DNA of 64,000 nucleotides, from NCBI RefSeq assembly GCF_000189635.1, contig NW_002476559.1, positions 1,240,001 through 1,304,000 of the forward strand, given 5' to 3'. How positions within the stretch are numbered: position 1 is the first letter of the stretch; every line of letters begins with the position of its first letter. This DNA comes from Tetrahymena thermophila SB210. Lineage: Eukaryota > Ciliophora > Oligohymenophorea > Hymenostomatida > Tetrahymenidae. The position numbers and the translations under genes are program-made. Below are positions 14,401-29,100 of this stretch, piece by piece. The notes under the pieces are model-generated. The model searched no databases, was not told where the DNA came from, and saw only the letters and a list, made by a program, of their open reading frames with translations.

Positions 14401-17400
14401 GCTGTTATTAAGATATTGTTTTAGACGACTAATATCAATTAAAATATCAAATGGATAATATAGAAGCATCTCTATCTCTTATCAAGCCAATACCTAAATT
14501 TGTTTATATAAATTGCTTTTTTAATTACTAATTTTTCTTCTCTAATCTAGGTTTATAGGATTTTCTTCTAGGAATTAGATTACATTAAAAGGAAATAACC
14601 ATTCAAGATGAACTAGGATCCATACAAAATGGGTTTGACCCAACACTAATTGAAAACTTCAATTTTAAGAGCCTATAACTATTTGAACTTCAGAATATTG
14701 AGAATTTAAAGCAACTAAGCTTGATAAATATTTATCTTAATTTAACTAGAATCGATTAAGCCTTACAACTACCATTAAAACCAAGCTATTCCTATACTCC
14801 AAATTAATTCTAAAAGTAGAATTAGCTTATTTTTTAATAAGAATATATAACCAGCTTCATAAATTAAAGCTTAGAATCTATTGTTTTATAAAATATTCTT
14901 TTAAGAAATCAAACCTTATTAAAAACAATTTATTAAATTAAAGGTTCATAAAAAGCTATCATTAAAAGTTTAGTCTTGAATAATATTAATTTAAAAAGCT
15001 CAATATTATTCTACATCTTAAACGTAAATTGATTAATTAATAAATATTCATATCTTATTTTATTTGTTTGATATATTATTTAAAATTCCTTTCATTTTTT
15101 TATTGAATTCCAAATTAAATTTTTTAAAATTTTTGTTAAAGTTTTTAAAAAACAAAAAATTATTAATTTAATTTAAAAAATAAATATCACAATAAATAAT
15201 AATTTAAAAAGGAATTTTTATGATAATTTATTGCTGATTTAAATAAATTAAAATATTCAGAAAAAATTTAAATGACCTAATAAATTTATCTTTATCTTTA
15301 TAAATCAAATATTAATAAAATCAATTATTTTAAAATAAATTAGGTTGAAACAGTTATAATAGAAAATCTAGTTATAAAAGAGTGCATTTTGGATGATTCT
15401 TATTTATTTTTTGTTGAGAACTCTGTAAATTTGTAAATTAAAAATGCTAAAATATTTTAAAACGAAATTGGGTATTCCTCTTCTTTATTTTATCTTGCTA
15501 ATACATAGCAAAATATTAAAATAGTGAATTTGACTTTATACGATAATAAAAATTCACAAAAAGAAAATGACCTTTTAAACAGTGGAAGATTTAAACTTCC
15601 ATGTCTAATAATAATTTAAAAGGTTTCTGATTGTTAGATATAATCTTTGAATTTCACAAATAATAGATAAGTCTAGTTATTATTCTACTCAAATCAATAT
15701 CAAACTGAATAATAACAAATAGAACTTAAATAGGATTAAATTATTTTATAAAACTTAACTTTATTTAATAATATTTTTGAAATTGAAGATTAAAGTAATT
15801 TAATAGATATTAACTCTTTGGTTTTTTTAAAATCTATTCAACCTTATATAATGTCTTTAGATGTTTAGTCTAATATATCTCCTTTTGGTAAAGGTATTAT
15901 CAATATTGCTGAGGCACTAACATCATATATTTTTGATACTAATTTTTATAACAACACATCTTTAGAAGGAGGATGCTTGTACATATAAGATTCATCAGAT
16001 GTATAAATATCTCATTCTAATTTCACTTTTAATAGGGCTTTAGCATGTGGAGGAGCTCTATATTTGAAGGATTCTATTGTTACTCTTAATATTAAAGTAT
16101 TATTTAAATCTAATTAGGCGCTAATAGGAGGAGCTATTAGATTAACGGCAGCTTCTAATATATAAAATGACTAATAAAATACATTATTTTTAGATAATAA
16201 AGCAGAAATAGCTGGTAATACAATAGCTAATTTTTAAAAGTTTAAGCTAAAACTTAAGGATAATTTTTTTGATTATTAATAAGAAGAGAGAGGAGTTGAT
16301 TATGACTATTAAATTTAGAATGAATAAATACATGTAATATAATTTCTAAGACCTGGAGCTCTTTTATCTTTTTTATTAGTCTTATAAGATGAAGAATAGA
16401 ATTTGTTTTAACTAAATAGCTAAATTTCTTAATACCCCTAAATTATACAAGAAGAATTATAAAAACTCACAATTCAAATTTAAACAAAAAAGGATGAGAA
16501 AATTTTAGATGTGAATTCCAATTTTATGAAAAATTTACTTTCTTATTCGTCTATTCAAAATGGTTTCTTCCTAGAAAATATTTAATTTAACATGAAACAG
16601 CTTCTCAGTTAAGATTAAATGAATTATTATTAATAAAATATGCCAAAAGATGATCAAATTAATTTTTAAATAAATATTTATGATCTGTCTTTAGAATAAT
16701 AAGAACCTATTAGCGAAATTTAATTTGCAATATACTTCCGTTTTTGTTAAAAAGGAGAGATTCTCAGCTAAAATCAGTTAAAACATTATCAATGCATTCC
16801 ATGTGAATAAGGTTCCTATTCACTACAAAATCCTCAAATTCGCACTGGAACAGCGGAAAACGGACAGTAAAAAGATGCTAAATGCCTCCCTTGTCCTTTA
16901 TAGGCTTTGAGTTGCTTTAGGAATTAGATTTATTTAAAAAATGGTTTTTGGAGATAGGATATAAATGATGATGCCATATATTAATGTAAAAATAATAATT
17001 GCTTAGCCTAAAATTTTAACTAAACAAAAATTTGCAATGAAGGCTATACTGGTCCTTTGTGTGAGTCTTGCGAAGGAGAAAAAAATCTTCAAAATAACTG
17101 GTAACATTTTCTACTTTTTAACTTAAAGATATTGATAAATATTTTAATAATATAAAAAGGTATGTTAAATTGGGGATGTATAAATGTTAGGAATGTGATA
17201 GAGAAAAATAATTAGAATTCAAAATAAATCTAGGGATTACATTTTTTTTAACATTGATCTTTCTTGTTTTGTAAACTTATGTTTTAAACAAGTAATTTAA
17301 ATATGTGCAGATAGGATATTATATGAGAAGAATGGAAATTCTTAGCATTTCAAAGAGCTGTGAAATAAAAGTTAATTTTGAATTGGTTAAGATAATGGCT

Positions 17401-18927
17401 TATTTTATTTAGATATTTTCAGTTGTTAATTAAATTTATTAATTTCCTTTGAAATTCATGCCTTTTGAGATGGTTATTGGAAAACAGCCTTAATTTGTTA
17501 TGGAAAGATTATAATGTATGTATTTAAATGTTTTCTTTAAAGAAAAAGATTAATATGACTATAGCTTTAATAACTATAGGATCTTAATGGTTGTTTTGAC
17601 TCCTTTTGTCTATCAATTTATTTTAAGCATTATTTACTATTTGTTGCTGAGTTTAAAGCTGATAAAACGTATAAGAAATTTTTTGTATAACTTATTTTAG
17701 ATAATATCTCTGCTGATGTAACCAAATATAATACTTAATCTATTTATTTCATTATCCTGCCGCAATATTGGAAATAATTGGTACATTTTAACTGATATGA
17801 AGCAAGTATGTTTTACTAGTGATCATTTATAGTAAATATATTTCATAATACTTCCAAGTTTAATTGTCTGGTTTGGAATACCTCTCTATTATTTATTCCA
17901 GATTAAATTATAAAAAAAAGATTTGAATTAATTTAAACAACTCTTTTAATATGGAGTGTTTTATCAAGAGTTCAATGAAAAGAGCTTCTACTGGGAATTT
18001 GTTAGAATGAGTTTCCGAATATGTATTACTATCGCCTTAACAATAGGACAAACAATTTATTTCACTATCAACCATTTTAGCATGCTTTTGCTTATTTTGT
18101 ATCTCATATGGATTTACAAAAGATCACCTTATAGAGAACATCGAGTTTGGAAATTAGATATCATCGCTAATGTTGTTTTAATTTTAATTATTATATTAAA
18201 TTTAGAATTCATAGAGATTTAATAAGACTATGATGATGAAAAAAGTAAAGTTATTAAATAGATTATTTAGACATTCATTTTTATACTCTATTTCGGATAC
18301 CTACTTTATATGTTTTAAATATTCTTGAGAACTTGGTATGTGCTATCTTTGAAAGACAAAATAATGCCGCTATTATTTAAGCTTAAAAGTAGATTTAGCA
18401 TTCTTAAAATAATACTTAAGGCAGATAAGTATTAAGAATAAAATAAAATGCCCATATTTAAAAAATGGATGTTTATAAAAAAGTCAATTTAAAAAATATG
18501 CTCATTTCAATCAAGGAGGTTCTTGGTAACAGAAGAAAACAGACCTAAATCAATTAATTTTAGCAAAGTAAATATCTCAATAGCCAAATAAGAGGACTCT
18601 CCTTTGCATATAGACATTAATAAAAAGAATGTTCCATAGCTTATTTCGGAGTCTAAAATCTAAAACAAAGGCTCATAATAAGAAGTATTTTTGTATTCTG
18701 ATTTTGTTTCAAATTCGAATTCAATATAAAGCCCTAACAAATAAAATTACAAAGAATAAAGTGAAGAATAAGATAATTAATCAAGAACAGATATTCTCTA
18801 AAGAACTTTTGAGCCTAAGAAGGTGTTAGATTTAAACTAAATTTAATAAAAAATTTTTACTAACTCATCAATTTCGTCCTACTCTTTAGAAGGAATATCA
18901 CCAAAAAAAGATTTAAAACAAAAATGA
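8442..18927 (+). CDS. giant receptor-like protein 1 (propeller, beta-helix, Cys-rich, multi-TM)
   Basis: Seven exons: 8442-8856, 8947-10806, 10851-11268, 11538-12820, 13138-15023, 15344-17100, 17160-18927. They give 3128 residues ending at TGA 18925-18927. Residues 1-22 are a signal peptide (FLQYVVILMFFEKIASS). Residues 24-138 form a Cys-rich start (CPFQCKKC and CLEC repeats). Residues about 140-1900 are long repetitive beta sequence of propeller type. Residues about 1900-2400 look like a right-handed beta-helix with GGG/GGA turns (LEGGCLYI, ACGGALYL, IGGAIRL). Residues about 2420-2540 are a Cys module (CIPCEQGSYS, NGFWR, GYTGPLCESCE). The rest has eight or nine hydrophobic segments and a Ser/Lys/Gln-rich tail. 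Several intron positions and phases match those of the downstream gene at 20145, which supports one gene model here. Likely a plasma-membrane or secretory-pathway protein; ligand and signalling partner are unknown. Confidence 0.82.
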
Positions 18928-19097
18928 ATAAATAAATTAATATTTTTATATGTTTAGAATTAATTTTTTATAGCTTATAGAAAATACTCAATAAATAATG
19001 AATGATAGATAGTTCTTTAACTTAAATTTTCCAAAATTAACTCATTTAAAAAAAATAATATTTAATTAAATTGAAAATAGAGTTTATTTGTAAAACA

Positions 19098-19133
<36 letters not shown>

Positions 19134-19533
19134 ATGTTTAATGAAAAAGAATAAAGTGAAGAATAAGATAATTAATCAAGAACAGATATTCTCTAAAGAA
19201 CTTTTGAGCCTAAAAAGGTGTTAGATTTAAACTAAATTTAATAAAAAATTTTTACTAGCTCATTAATTTCGTCCTACTCTTTAGATGGAATATCACCAAA
19301 AAAGATTTAAAACAAAAATGAATAAATAAATTAATATTTTTATGTGTTTAGAATTATTTTTTTTATAGCGTAGAGAAAATACTCAATAAATAATGAATGA
19401 TAGTTCTTTAACTTAAATTTTCCAAAATTAACTCATTTAAAAAAAAATAATATTTATTTAATTAAAATATTATTAATTTTGAAAATAGAGTTTATTCATA
19501 AAACATTAAATAAATAAATAAATGTTAAATGAA
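18752..19533. repeat. 395-bp direct tandem duplication of a gene 3' end
   Basis: The block starting at 18752 recurs starting at 19147 (period 395) at very high identity. Unit 1 covers the last codons and the stop of giant gene 1 plus its 3' flank. Unit 2 repeats them with small differences, including one A fewer in the A-run before the old stop and a shortened (AAAT)n tract. The second copy is outside the gene and should be non-coding. Confidence 0.9.
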
Positions 19534-20144
19534 AACATTGTATAAATTCTTAATTTTACTATTATTTTATAAAAGTGTCTTTTCAAAAATAAGCAATTTC
19601 AATTAAATATATTTATGATATGGTACATAATCTATCTATCATACATAAATCCCCAACATTTAGTACCATATTTTTATTAAAGACTTATGGAATATACATA
19701 TTACTTTATAAGCTCTACTAATGAATATTTATTTAAAATTTAATCAATAAATTAAATTCTATGTTACCTCTTCTGCAAACAGCTCCATTTAATTTACCGA
19801 ATACTTAATTTAAAATATATTTTATTTTTCTTTAATAAAATAAAGATTTTCCACATTTTTTATAATATTACTCAAGTATTTTAATACTGATTAAAACAAA
19901 TTTTACTTACAATATATAATTTTAATTATAAATTTGCTTTCAAAGATAAATAAAAATATATTTTTTAACCAAATGCATGCAAAATTTAACAGTTGATTAA
20001 ACTGCTTGCTTTTATTCATTAATAATTACAATCAAATTACTTTTGTATTATACTTAAACAAATTTTTGGAATGAGTAATTAGATATATCTGTAATAGAAG
20101 AAGAATAATAAATTATCTAAAAGTAATTGTAAATCTTAACTTTA
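18928..20144. other. intergenic region between the two giant genes
   Basis: Contains the remainder of the 3'-end duplication (to about 19533), an (AAAT)n tract near 19099-19135 and about 600 bp of AT-rich sequence that must include the promoter of the gene at 20145. No further gene seen. Confidence 0.6.
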
Positions 20145-23100
20145 ATGACTAAATATTGTTATTTTATTTTATTTATTTTGCATTTTAATACTCAACTTAT
20201 TCTATCTTTGAAATGCCCAGCTAATTGCTAATCTTGCTATGATGACTTCAAACCTTTTGATACATAAACTTATTGTAATTAATGCAATGAAGGTTTCTAA
20301 TTAAACGAAAAAAATACTTTATGCATCAGTAACTGTGATGTTGGATAATATTATGACAATGAAATGCAAAGTTGTTCAAATAGTTGCTCATAAGATGATT
20401 AATTATCTAACCCTATAACAAAATCTTGTGACTAAATTCTTTAATGCCCTTCTATGAGAAAAATAGGCTAATAAATTCCATCTAAGATTAAAAATTGTAA
20501 ATCATTTTTAATTTTTACTATTTTTTAAATCATCATCATTTTCACTAAATAGTAATTATTTCAGAAAAGTATAATCTAATCGCAATACAATACACTGAAA
20601 ATTTTTATATAACCATTTTGAGTTTGGATAAAGGATAACTTAGAGGGAAAATAGACAGCGTTCAAGAAGAAATAAATAAAATCTAAACATCTATTGAAAT
20701 ATATGATATTATCATACCTGATTATTATCCTTAATAATTGTATAATTCTACTTTAGGGATCATAATAATACAATACTGGAATTGTTTGAAGGTTTATGAA
20801 GCGTTTACTGGTAAAATGATAGATAAAATTTGTTTTGATAAAGAATAAATTTTGTTTTCACAATTCGAATAGGAATTTTAATACATTTATCTTTTAGAGA
20901 ATGATTAACAAAATTTTGTAATAAGGAATTTCATAGATAAAAAAGTTGTATTTATCTAGATATTATAAGTATAATATGTAATATATGCTAGCTATAACAA
21001 ATAATTTAATGAAGTCATAATCGTCAACAGCGCCGATAACTAAGACGATTATTTATATTAATTTAGTTTAATATTCTTAAATTTGATATCAAATGAAATT
21101 TAAACATGTTAATCAGATTAAATGTTTGAGTTTTAAAATTTGTATTATGCATCAATTTAATAAATTAGTAATAGTACCATTTATGAACCTCTTTATTTGG
21201 TTTTTAGCAAGTAAAATCAAGAAGTTTAGTTAGTAAGCAAAAGCAGATGTTTTTTACCTCTAAATTTGTTTTATTAAAGCTACGAATTTAAAATTTTAAA
21301 AGACAGTAATTAGAAAGAGAGATACATACTCGCTCTAGTGAAAACTGATAAAACTTCTGGCTTTTAAGTAGAAATATAAATTTATGAATTAAATTTAAAT
21401 ACTTCTTAATTTGATTTAATTATAGTTCTAAAATAAGAAGAAGGCTTTTATAAATTCTAAATTACATCTAACTCACTTTTAGATAATATACTAGAATGTA
21501 TAGTTACTTTTTCTAGTCGTTAACATCTAATTTATAAGGTTAATATTGATAATAAAACTTACTCATCAGCAACTTTTGTTAGCAATCTTGCATACAGCTT
21601 AGATTTTGTGTATCAAACATCACAATAACTTTACATATATTATGGGGAATATACAATTGCTTTGCTCTAATTTAACAGCTCCAATGGATTTTCAACACTC
21701 AATCTTATATAAAATTACAATCAAGTATTTAAATCAGATTTTTATTTATTTTTTCTTAGTTCAAAAACAATTTCTTTAGATTTAATTTAGTTATTATTTT
21801 TAATCAATTAAGTTTAATTTATTTTATTTACTAGTTATTATCTAATTAAAAATAAAGGAAAATGAATCTAATAAACAGTTTACCTAAAGCAAAAAGATAA
21901 CTTAATTCTACGAAGATTAAGAAGACCACTACATATTATACTACGATTTAACAAATGAATTGATAAGTGTCATTGATTTAGAAAACAGTAAATTAATAGT
22001 TTAAATTTAAACATAAGTATTTGATGCTGAAGTTATTTGCTTTAAAGTTATAAAAAGCTAAGGAAATAAATTTTTAGTTGCTATAAATCCTAACTTAAAA
22101 CTGCATATTTATGAATATTAAACTTTTAGCCAAGTATTTTGGCAAGAGTATGATGGAAGTGATCCAATTAATGTTTAGATACTTCAAAGTTATAACATAG
22201 ATGGAGAAATGATTGCTTATAATCCTAACAATATATATAAATTTTACATTTCTCCTAACGGAAATGTTTCAAAATTTGATAAAATAAATTTTGAAAACAT
22301 TGTCATTTTTGATCTGGTTTTTTTTAATGATTCAGACAAGTATATTTATTTATTAAGAGAAGATCAATTTCAAATAATTGCTATAGACCAAAAAAATATG
22401 TAGCAATCTTCCTTATCAAGCTAAATATTTAATGAAAAAAACGGAATATCGTAATATACTGTCGATTATCAATTAAGTAAATAAAATTTATTGCATTTTT
22501 TCTTCATTTTTAACTATAATTTAAAAATTTAGAATACATAACAGCAGCTTCGAATGATAATTTTATTTTGACTCTTGACGAAAAATTAGAAATATAGTTA
22601 TTTTTTGCATTTTAATCCACAATTTATTTATGTAAAATTCCTACTTTTATAGATCAACAGAATGTATTCTGTTTACTTTAACCCGTATATGGAGAATCTT
22701 TATCTTGCATTAGCATAGTTAATTCTATTACAAAAAATTATAATTGTATGGGTAAAATATAGACTCCTAAATACATATAATTTGATCGCTTGTCATAAAT
22801 GGTGTCATATTTGTGCTTTAAAGATGATTAATATGCTTTGGTGTACTAAAAACTATCAAGTGGCAATTTATTCGACAAATTTTATAAATAATTTCCAAAT
22901 TTAGAGGTAGATAACATAAAAAGCTTAAATTAGGCTGGCAACAAGTATTTCAAATTTCTAAATTTTTTATTAAATATCAATTTTATTAATTAAAAAAAGG
23001 TTGAATGGATATTTGAACGATACCTCAGGGGAGATATATAAATTCAAAGTAGATCTGAATTATGAAACTTCACTTTCAAGTGTAATTAAAGGATAAGAAA

Positions 23101-26100
23101 AATATAATTTGACAGAAAACGTCATTTTATGGTAAAGCAAAGGAGTCTTAGTTGAAAATCAATACAATCATATTTAAATTTACTCCCTATTGGCGAAAAA
23201 GCTAGTTTTTTCAACCAAAAATACAATTAATTTCTTTTGCAATTATAAAATAAAAGATATACAATTAATAAAAGATGTTATCATGTTTTTTATTTGTGAC
23301 TCAACCCTTTATGCAGTAGCTGCATAACAGATAATGTAGTTTTAAATGGCTTAAATTTAAGAAAGCTTTTTAAATAATAGACCTAGCATCTCAAAATACC
23401 TTAGCTTACATGATATTTAAAATATAATAATATTTTATTCAGATAATTAAATAATTTAGTTTGAATATCAAATAACGCAAGAGGTTAGCTTCATTACATT
23501 AAAATAAAATTTCATTTACAAAAAATTTTAAGGAGATTTATAAATTGTAAAGTACATTGCTATTCGCTAGTTTTTTATTTATGCCTCATATAGTTAGCTA
23601 TAAATTTAGTTAGGTTTATATGGGTTAAATGATGAGAATCAGATTAAGGCTTACAAGTTGAATATTAAAAAAATATTGTCATTTGAATTTTCTGAAGATT
23701 TTTTTTAATTGGCTGTTTTAGGTAGTAATTTTTTGTACTATTTAGACTTAAATAAGGCGTATTATATGAAAATAATGAATGTTGAAAACAAAAACGGGGT
23801 AAAAATCTATCTTACCTCTAAGTTTTTAATTTTACAAAGTGAAACAGTACTATATTCATACAATATTAAGGAATTAATAACAGTTAATAGCTAATAATAA
23901 ATTAAACCGTTTTAGTACTTTACTAGTGGAAGAATCTTAACTGTTTGTATTTTTGAAGATAAATTATCAGTTTCGACAGATATTATCGCATCAATAAAAC
24001 TATATGTCTTTTCGATATCAGCTTGGAATCCTTTAGCAGTTATTTCACAAGATTCTTAGTATTCCCTCAGCTTTATTTAAGATATTGTTTACGACAGTTA
24101 TTCAGGCTATTTGTTTACTATTGATAATTTAGGAATAATATGTATAATCAATACCAAAATTGGTTATGATCCAATTTAAAAATTTTATTTTAATGATATA
24201 CTAAACAGCTAGCAGGTAGTTGTCACGAATTATAAAATAATCTTAGACAATAAAAGTAAATTTATTCTTTTACTATTTTTAAATAAAAAAAATATTTGTA
24301 ATAAAATTCATTAAAAGCTTAAAATCATATTAGAATTATTTTTTCAAAATTTAAAATTCATGCTAATTTTTACTAATATCTAATAAAACAATTCATAAAA
24401 AACACTAATTATCATAGTCAATAAGCTTTACTTAACAAACAAAACAACATATTTACTCAATCAAACATATTTAAATAATGTATGATATAAAATAATTATT
24501 AAATTTTAACTATCTACATTTTTTCAATTAAAATAACGACTTTTTAACCAAAAAAATATTTGATTTGAGTAAAAGATTTTTTAAAATAGCTAAAAATAAT
24601 TTAAGTTGAACCAATATTTACATTTTAAATGAATAAAAATAAATAGGGATAATATTGTAATAAAATTAATAAAAAGCTTAAAATCTTATTAGAATTATTT
24701 TTTCAATATTTAAAATTCATGCTAATTTTTACTATATTCTAATAAAACAATTCATAAAAAACACTAATTACTACAGTCAATAAACTTTACTTAACAAACA
24801 TAACAAAATATTTAAATAATGTAATATATAAAATAATTATTAAATTTTAACTATCTACATTTTTTCAATTAAAATAACAACTTTTTAACCAAAAATATAT
24901 TTGATTTGAGTAAAAGATTTTTTTAAAAAGCTAAAAATAATTTAAGTTGAACTAATATTTACATTTTAAATGAATAAAAATAGGAAATTTGTTAATTGTT
25001 TGGAGTCCTTATACAATAATGACATTAGAATTGAGCATTCTGAACAATGATATTACTGTTGTTTTGGAGAGATTATAGAAAGGAACTTTTTATTGGGATT
25101 AAATCACCAATTCTTTGTTCATAATTGATACAAATAAAATACTATTTTTAATGAAGTTGGATAGCTAATTATAATATTTATTTTAGTTTGAAAATTATGA
25201 AAGTTAGATTGAACTGTTATATGTTAATACACAAGAAAGCTTTGCTCTTGCTAGATCTGATACTCAAATAATAAAAATTTTAGATAACAGGCAGGATTGT
25301 ACAAGCAATTTGAATTCTTTATATCAAAAATATCTCATTATTAAAAATTAACAAACCCTTGACATCTACATTTCTACTAAGTAAAATATCCTTTACTATT
25401 TTTAGTACTAGAATTGCAATATTACATAAATATACTAATTTAAGTATTCAATAAGAATATTATAAAAAATAAAACCAAATTTCATTTTGGCTGTTGATAA
25501 TTAAAATGAAATTATAGTGATAGATTAACTCAATAATTAAATAGTATCAAACCTTAGTTAAAATAGCAGAGTATTAGATATCTTAGAGTTAATTGAGAGT
25601 AAAAACAATTACTTAATAATTGTGAATCAAAATTTGGAAATATTATGTTATAAATTTGAATAAAACTCTTATCAACTTAATTAAAAATCTTAAATTTAAC
25701 TTAAATTGTCTAATTTGACTGAAAATTTAAACAAAAAAATGATTCCTTATACTTTTTTTGACAAATTAAATAAATAAATTTTTATATCATTTAATTAACT
25801 CAAACATATAGAAGCTTTTTCGTTCGAAACTAAATCAATGCAGATAAATTTTCTTTCAGTAATAGATATGCCTGGAGTAGATTCAAAAATAAAAATAGTA
25901 TATGATTACATTTTAATATATACTAATTACCAAATAAATGTTTACTAAAGATCTGACCTTAAGTATTTTTGCATGTATAAATCGTATAATAGCTAGATTA
26001 ACTATATCTACTAGATATCATTTGATATATTTTTAATTAACTTTAGTGAGGAAAACCTCCTGGCAAAATTATAAAATAACTAGTAAATGAATAAGTATAA

Positions 26101-29100
26101 ACTACATGAAGATTAAGGAGAGCTAATCACATATTTATAATTAAATAAATTGAGACAAAAAGTTGTTTATTACCAATTCGATGAAGAGCTTCTACTTTTT
26201 AAAATAATTTTTGCAACTGACACTTTCATTTACGATTTTGAATTTGTAATAGGCTAATTAGGATATTTTGATGCTTGTTTTAAAAATTTGATACCATAAG
26301 ATCAATATTCATACTAGCAACTAATTGATAACTTTAATTATTCTCTAAGTTAATTGAGTTTTTCAATACGTACCCTAGCACTTAATATTAAGCTTAATAA
26401 TCAATTCTCAATAAGCACTTTTAACTTTACTTCAGTTTAGAATTTAATTATTCGATTTTCAGATACAAATATCATAAATTATAGATAAATTTAGGAATAT
26501 TAGCAAGAAAAAATTTATATTTTTGATACAAGGTAAATAAATAAATAAATATTAAAAATTTTATATTAATTTTTAAATACCATATTTATTATTGATATAT
26601 CTCTTTCTTAACCCACTCCCTCCCTCCACAAAATACTAAACAATCTTTTAATTTTAAAAAATTACTAATTTATTTAAATAACACAATTATGATAATTTAT
26701 GGTGTTTAAAATTATGAAAATAATTTTATTTATAAAATTTTCTATTTGAATTTTATTAACTCTGCAAATTTATTTATATTTGTTTAATGAGGAGATAAGT
26801 AAGTGATTTTTATTTTGAATATTATTAATTTATAAAATAGTTAAATTTTTGGAGTAGATGAATACACTATTAAAAATATAAATTTCAGGTATTATCTTCA
26901 AGACAAATAAATGATTTATAAATAGATTAACTATCTAATGTTTGGATAGGAAACAAAAATAGTAAATTTTGAAAATATTTTGATAGAAAATGAAATGATT
27001 TCTGATGCAAGTTTTATCTTTAATAATTTGAAATAGCTTTATATAAATAATTTAATAATTAGGAATTGCTCATTTTTAAGAAGTTAGTTAATAATGGCTT
27101 GGTACACTTAAAAAATTGAAATATAAAATATGTTTATAATGAATTGCACTTTAGAAAATTCTGTCATGCTTACTATTAAAGAAGCTCAAAACATAAATAT
27201 TTAAAATATTACATTCAAAGATAATATTTTAAAAAATTTAGATAGCACATTTTTGGAAATAGTGAATACTACCTCAACAAATATTAGATTATTAAATGTA
27301 GAAAACAACATAAATCTCCTTAATATTTATAAATCCAATTTAGATTCATAGAAATCTTAAGAGACTTTTTCTATTTTTTATTATAGAATAGTATATTTAA
27401 TCTAATTTTATTCCATTCAATACATGAACATTTCTCAAGCTTAACTTTACAATAATACAGATATTTAATTGATACGTATATCGTCATCTTCTGAAAGCAA
27501 AAATCAAACAACAGTTCTCTACTAAAATCAAGTTTATTTCAATTAAGTTAATGTTCTCAGCAACAAGTTGTATTTATAAGAAGACTAAATAAAAAAAACT
27601 AAAGGTAAATAAAATGAAAGTAATGACCCAACAAATGATTTATTAAATCCTGTACTCGTTTAAAATTTTAATGCTTCTTAACATGTTTAGGCAGTTAGTG
27701 GTTTTAGTTTTATTTAAATGGAATCTTCTAACATTCAGATTTAAAATTCTACCTTCAATAGTAATGTGTCTCCTGTAACAAATGGCGTTGCATGGATTAT
27801 GTACTCACAAAAAATATAAATAATCGATTCTAATTTTTATAAAAACTAAGCAGGAGAAGGAGGAACATTTTATTTTTCTAATTAATGCTAAATTAAAATT
27901 TCAAATTCCATTTTTATTGAAAACATTGCTTTATTTTCTGGAGGAGCTATTTTGGTAGAAAGCTAAAGCAGCCTAGAAATAATTAATTCTGTGTTCATCT
28001 CTAACCTTTCGTAATATGGTGGTGCAATAAGGACAAGACTCTAATCAAAACTTAAGTACGATATATAAACTTAAGCTTAATTCAAGAACAATTAAGGTTA
28101 AATTTGGGGAAATAATTGGAGTGAAGCTTCTCTTTTAAAATTAAAGATTAAAAAAATTATTTGCTACGAATAAAATGGAATAAGCTATAGAAGTGATAAT
28201 GACTATAATAAATTAATTAATGATGATGATGAAAATCCTAACATAGATATATGCTTCGATGAATACAAAATATAAGATAATTAATCTGAAGGAGTTATAA
28301 GAGGTATGAGAAGTGGTGGATCTTTAACTATTGTAGTTTAATTAATAGATTAGGATGGAAAATATTTTGATAATCCAAATTCTAATTTGTTAAATATCAT
28401 ATAAAACAGCGAGCTGAACTAAATGAGTATCTCAATATAGACTTATTCTTAAAACCTTATAGTACAAAATGATGTTTTAATGAGTTTGACGAGATATTCT
28501 GAAGAAGAAAAAGGATTTGTGTTTGAAAATGTGAGATTCAAAATTAAGGAATTTTAAAAAATTGAAAATAAAATCTAAGAGTAGAATTAAAATCTAACTT
28601 TTTATATTCTACTAAAGTCTTTTTATGGAAACCTTACTTAAACAATCGGAGATTTTAAATTTAATATTGATTTTAGATAGTGTTATAAAGGTGAGATATA
28701 TCAGAAAGAAAAATCTAATGATGGAGGTGTTATCTGTGATTTATGCTCAAAAGGAACCTATTCTTTTGATGATCCAATGAAATATTTGGAAAATAGTTAA
28801 GCAACAAATTTTCAATGTAAAGAGTGTCCTTAATCTGCATATCTTTGTTTCAAAGATTAAGTTTATTTGAAAAATGGATATTGGAGAGAATCACCAACTA
28901 GTGAAATAATCATTTAGTGTAATAATGAACCATCGAACTGCTTAGCTTAATCAAATAGAAATCAAAGTTTAATATGCAAAGTTGGTCATATTGGACCTCT
29001 TTGTGAATCCTGCGATAATTATGGATATGTTTGGCATTAATAGTAAATTATTTTAGACAAAATTTACTTTATTTTTTAATTATAAAATACCAAAAATTTA

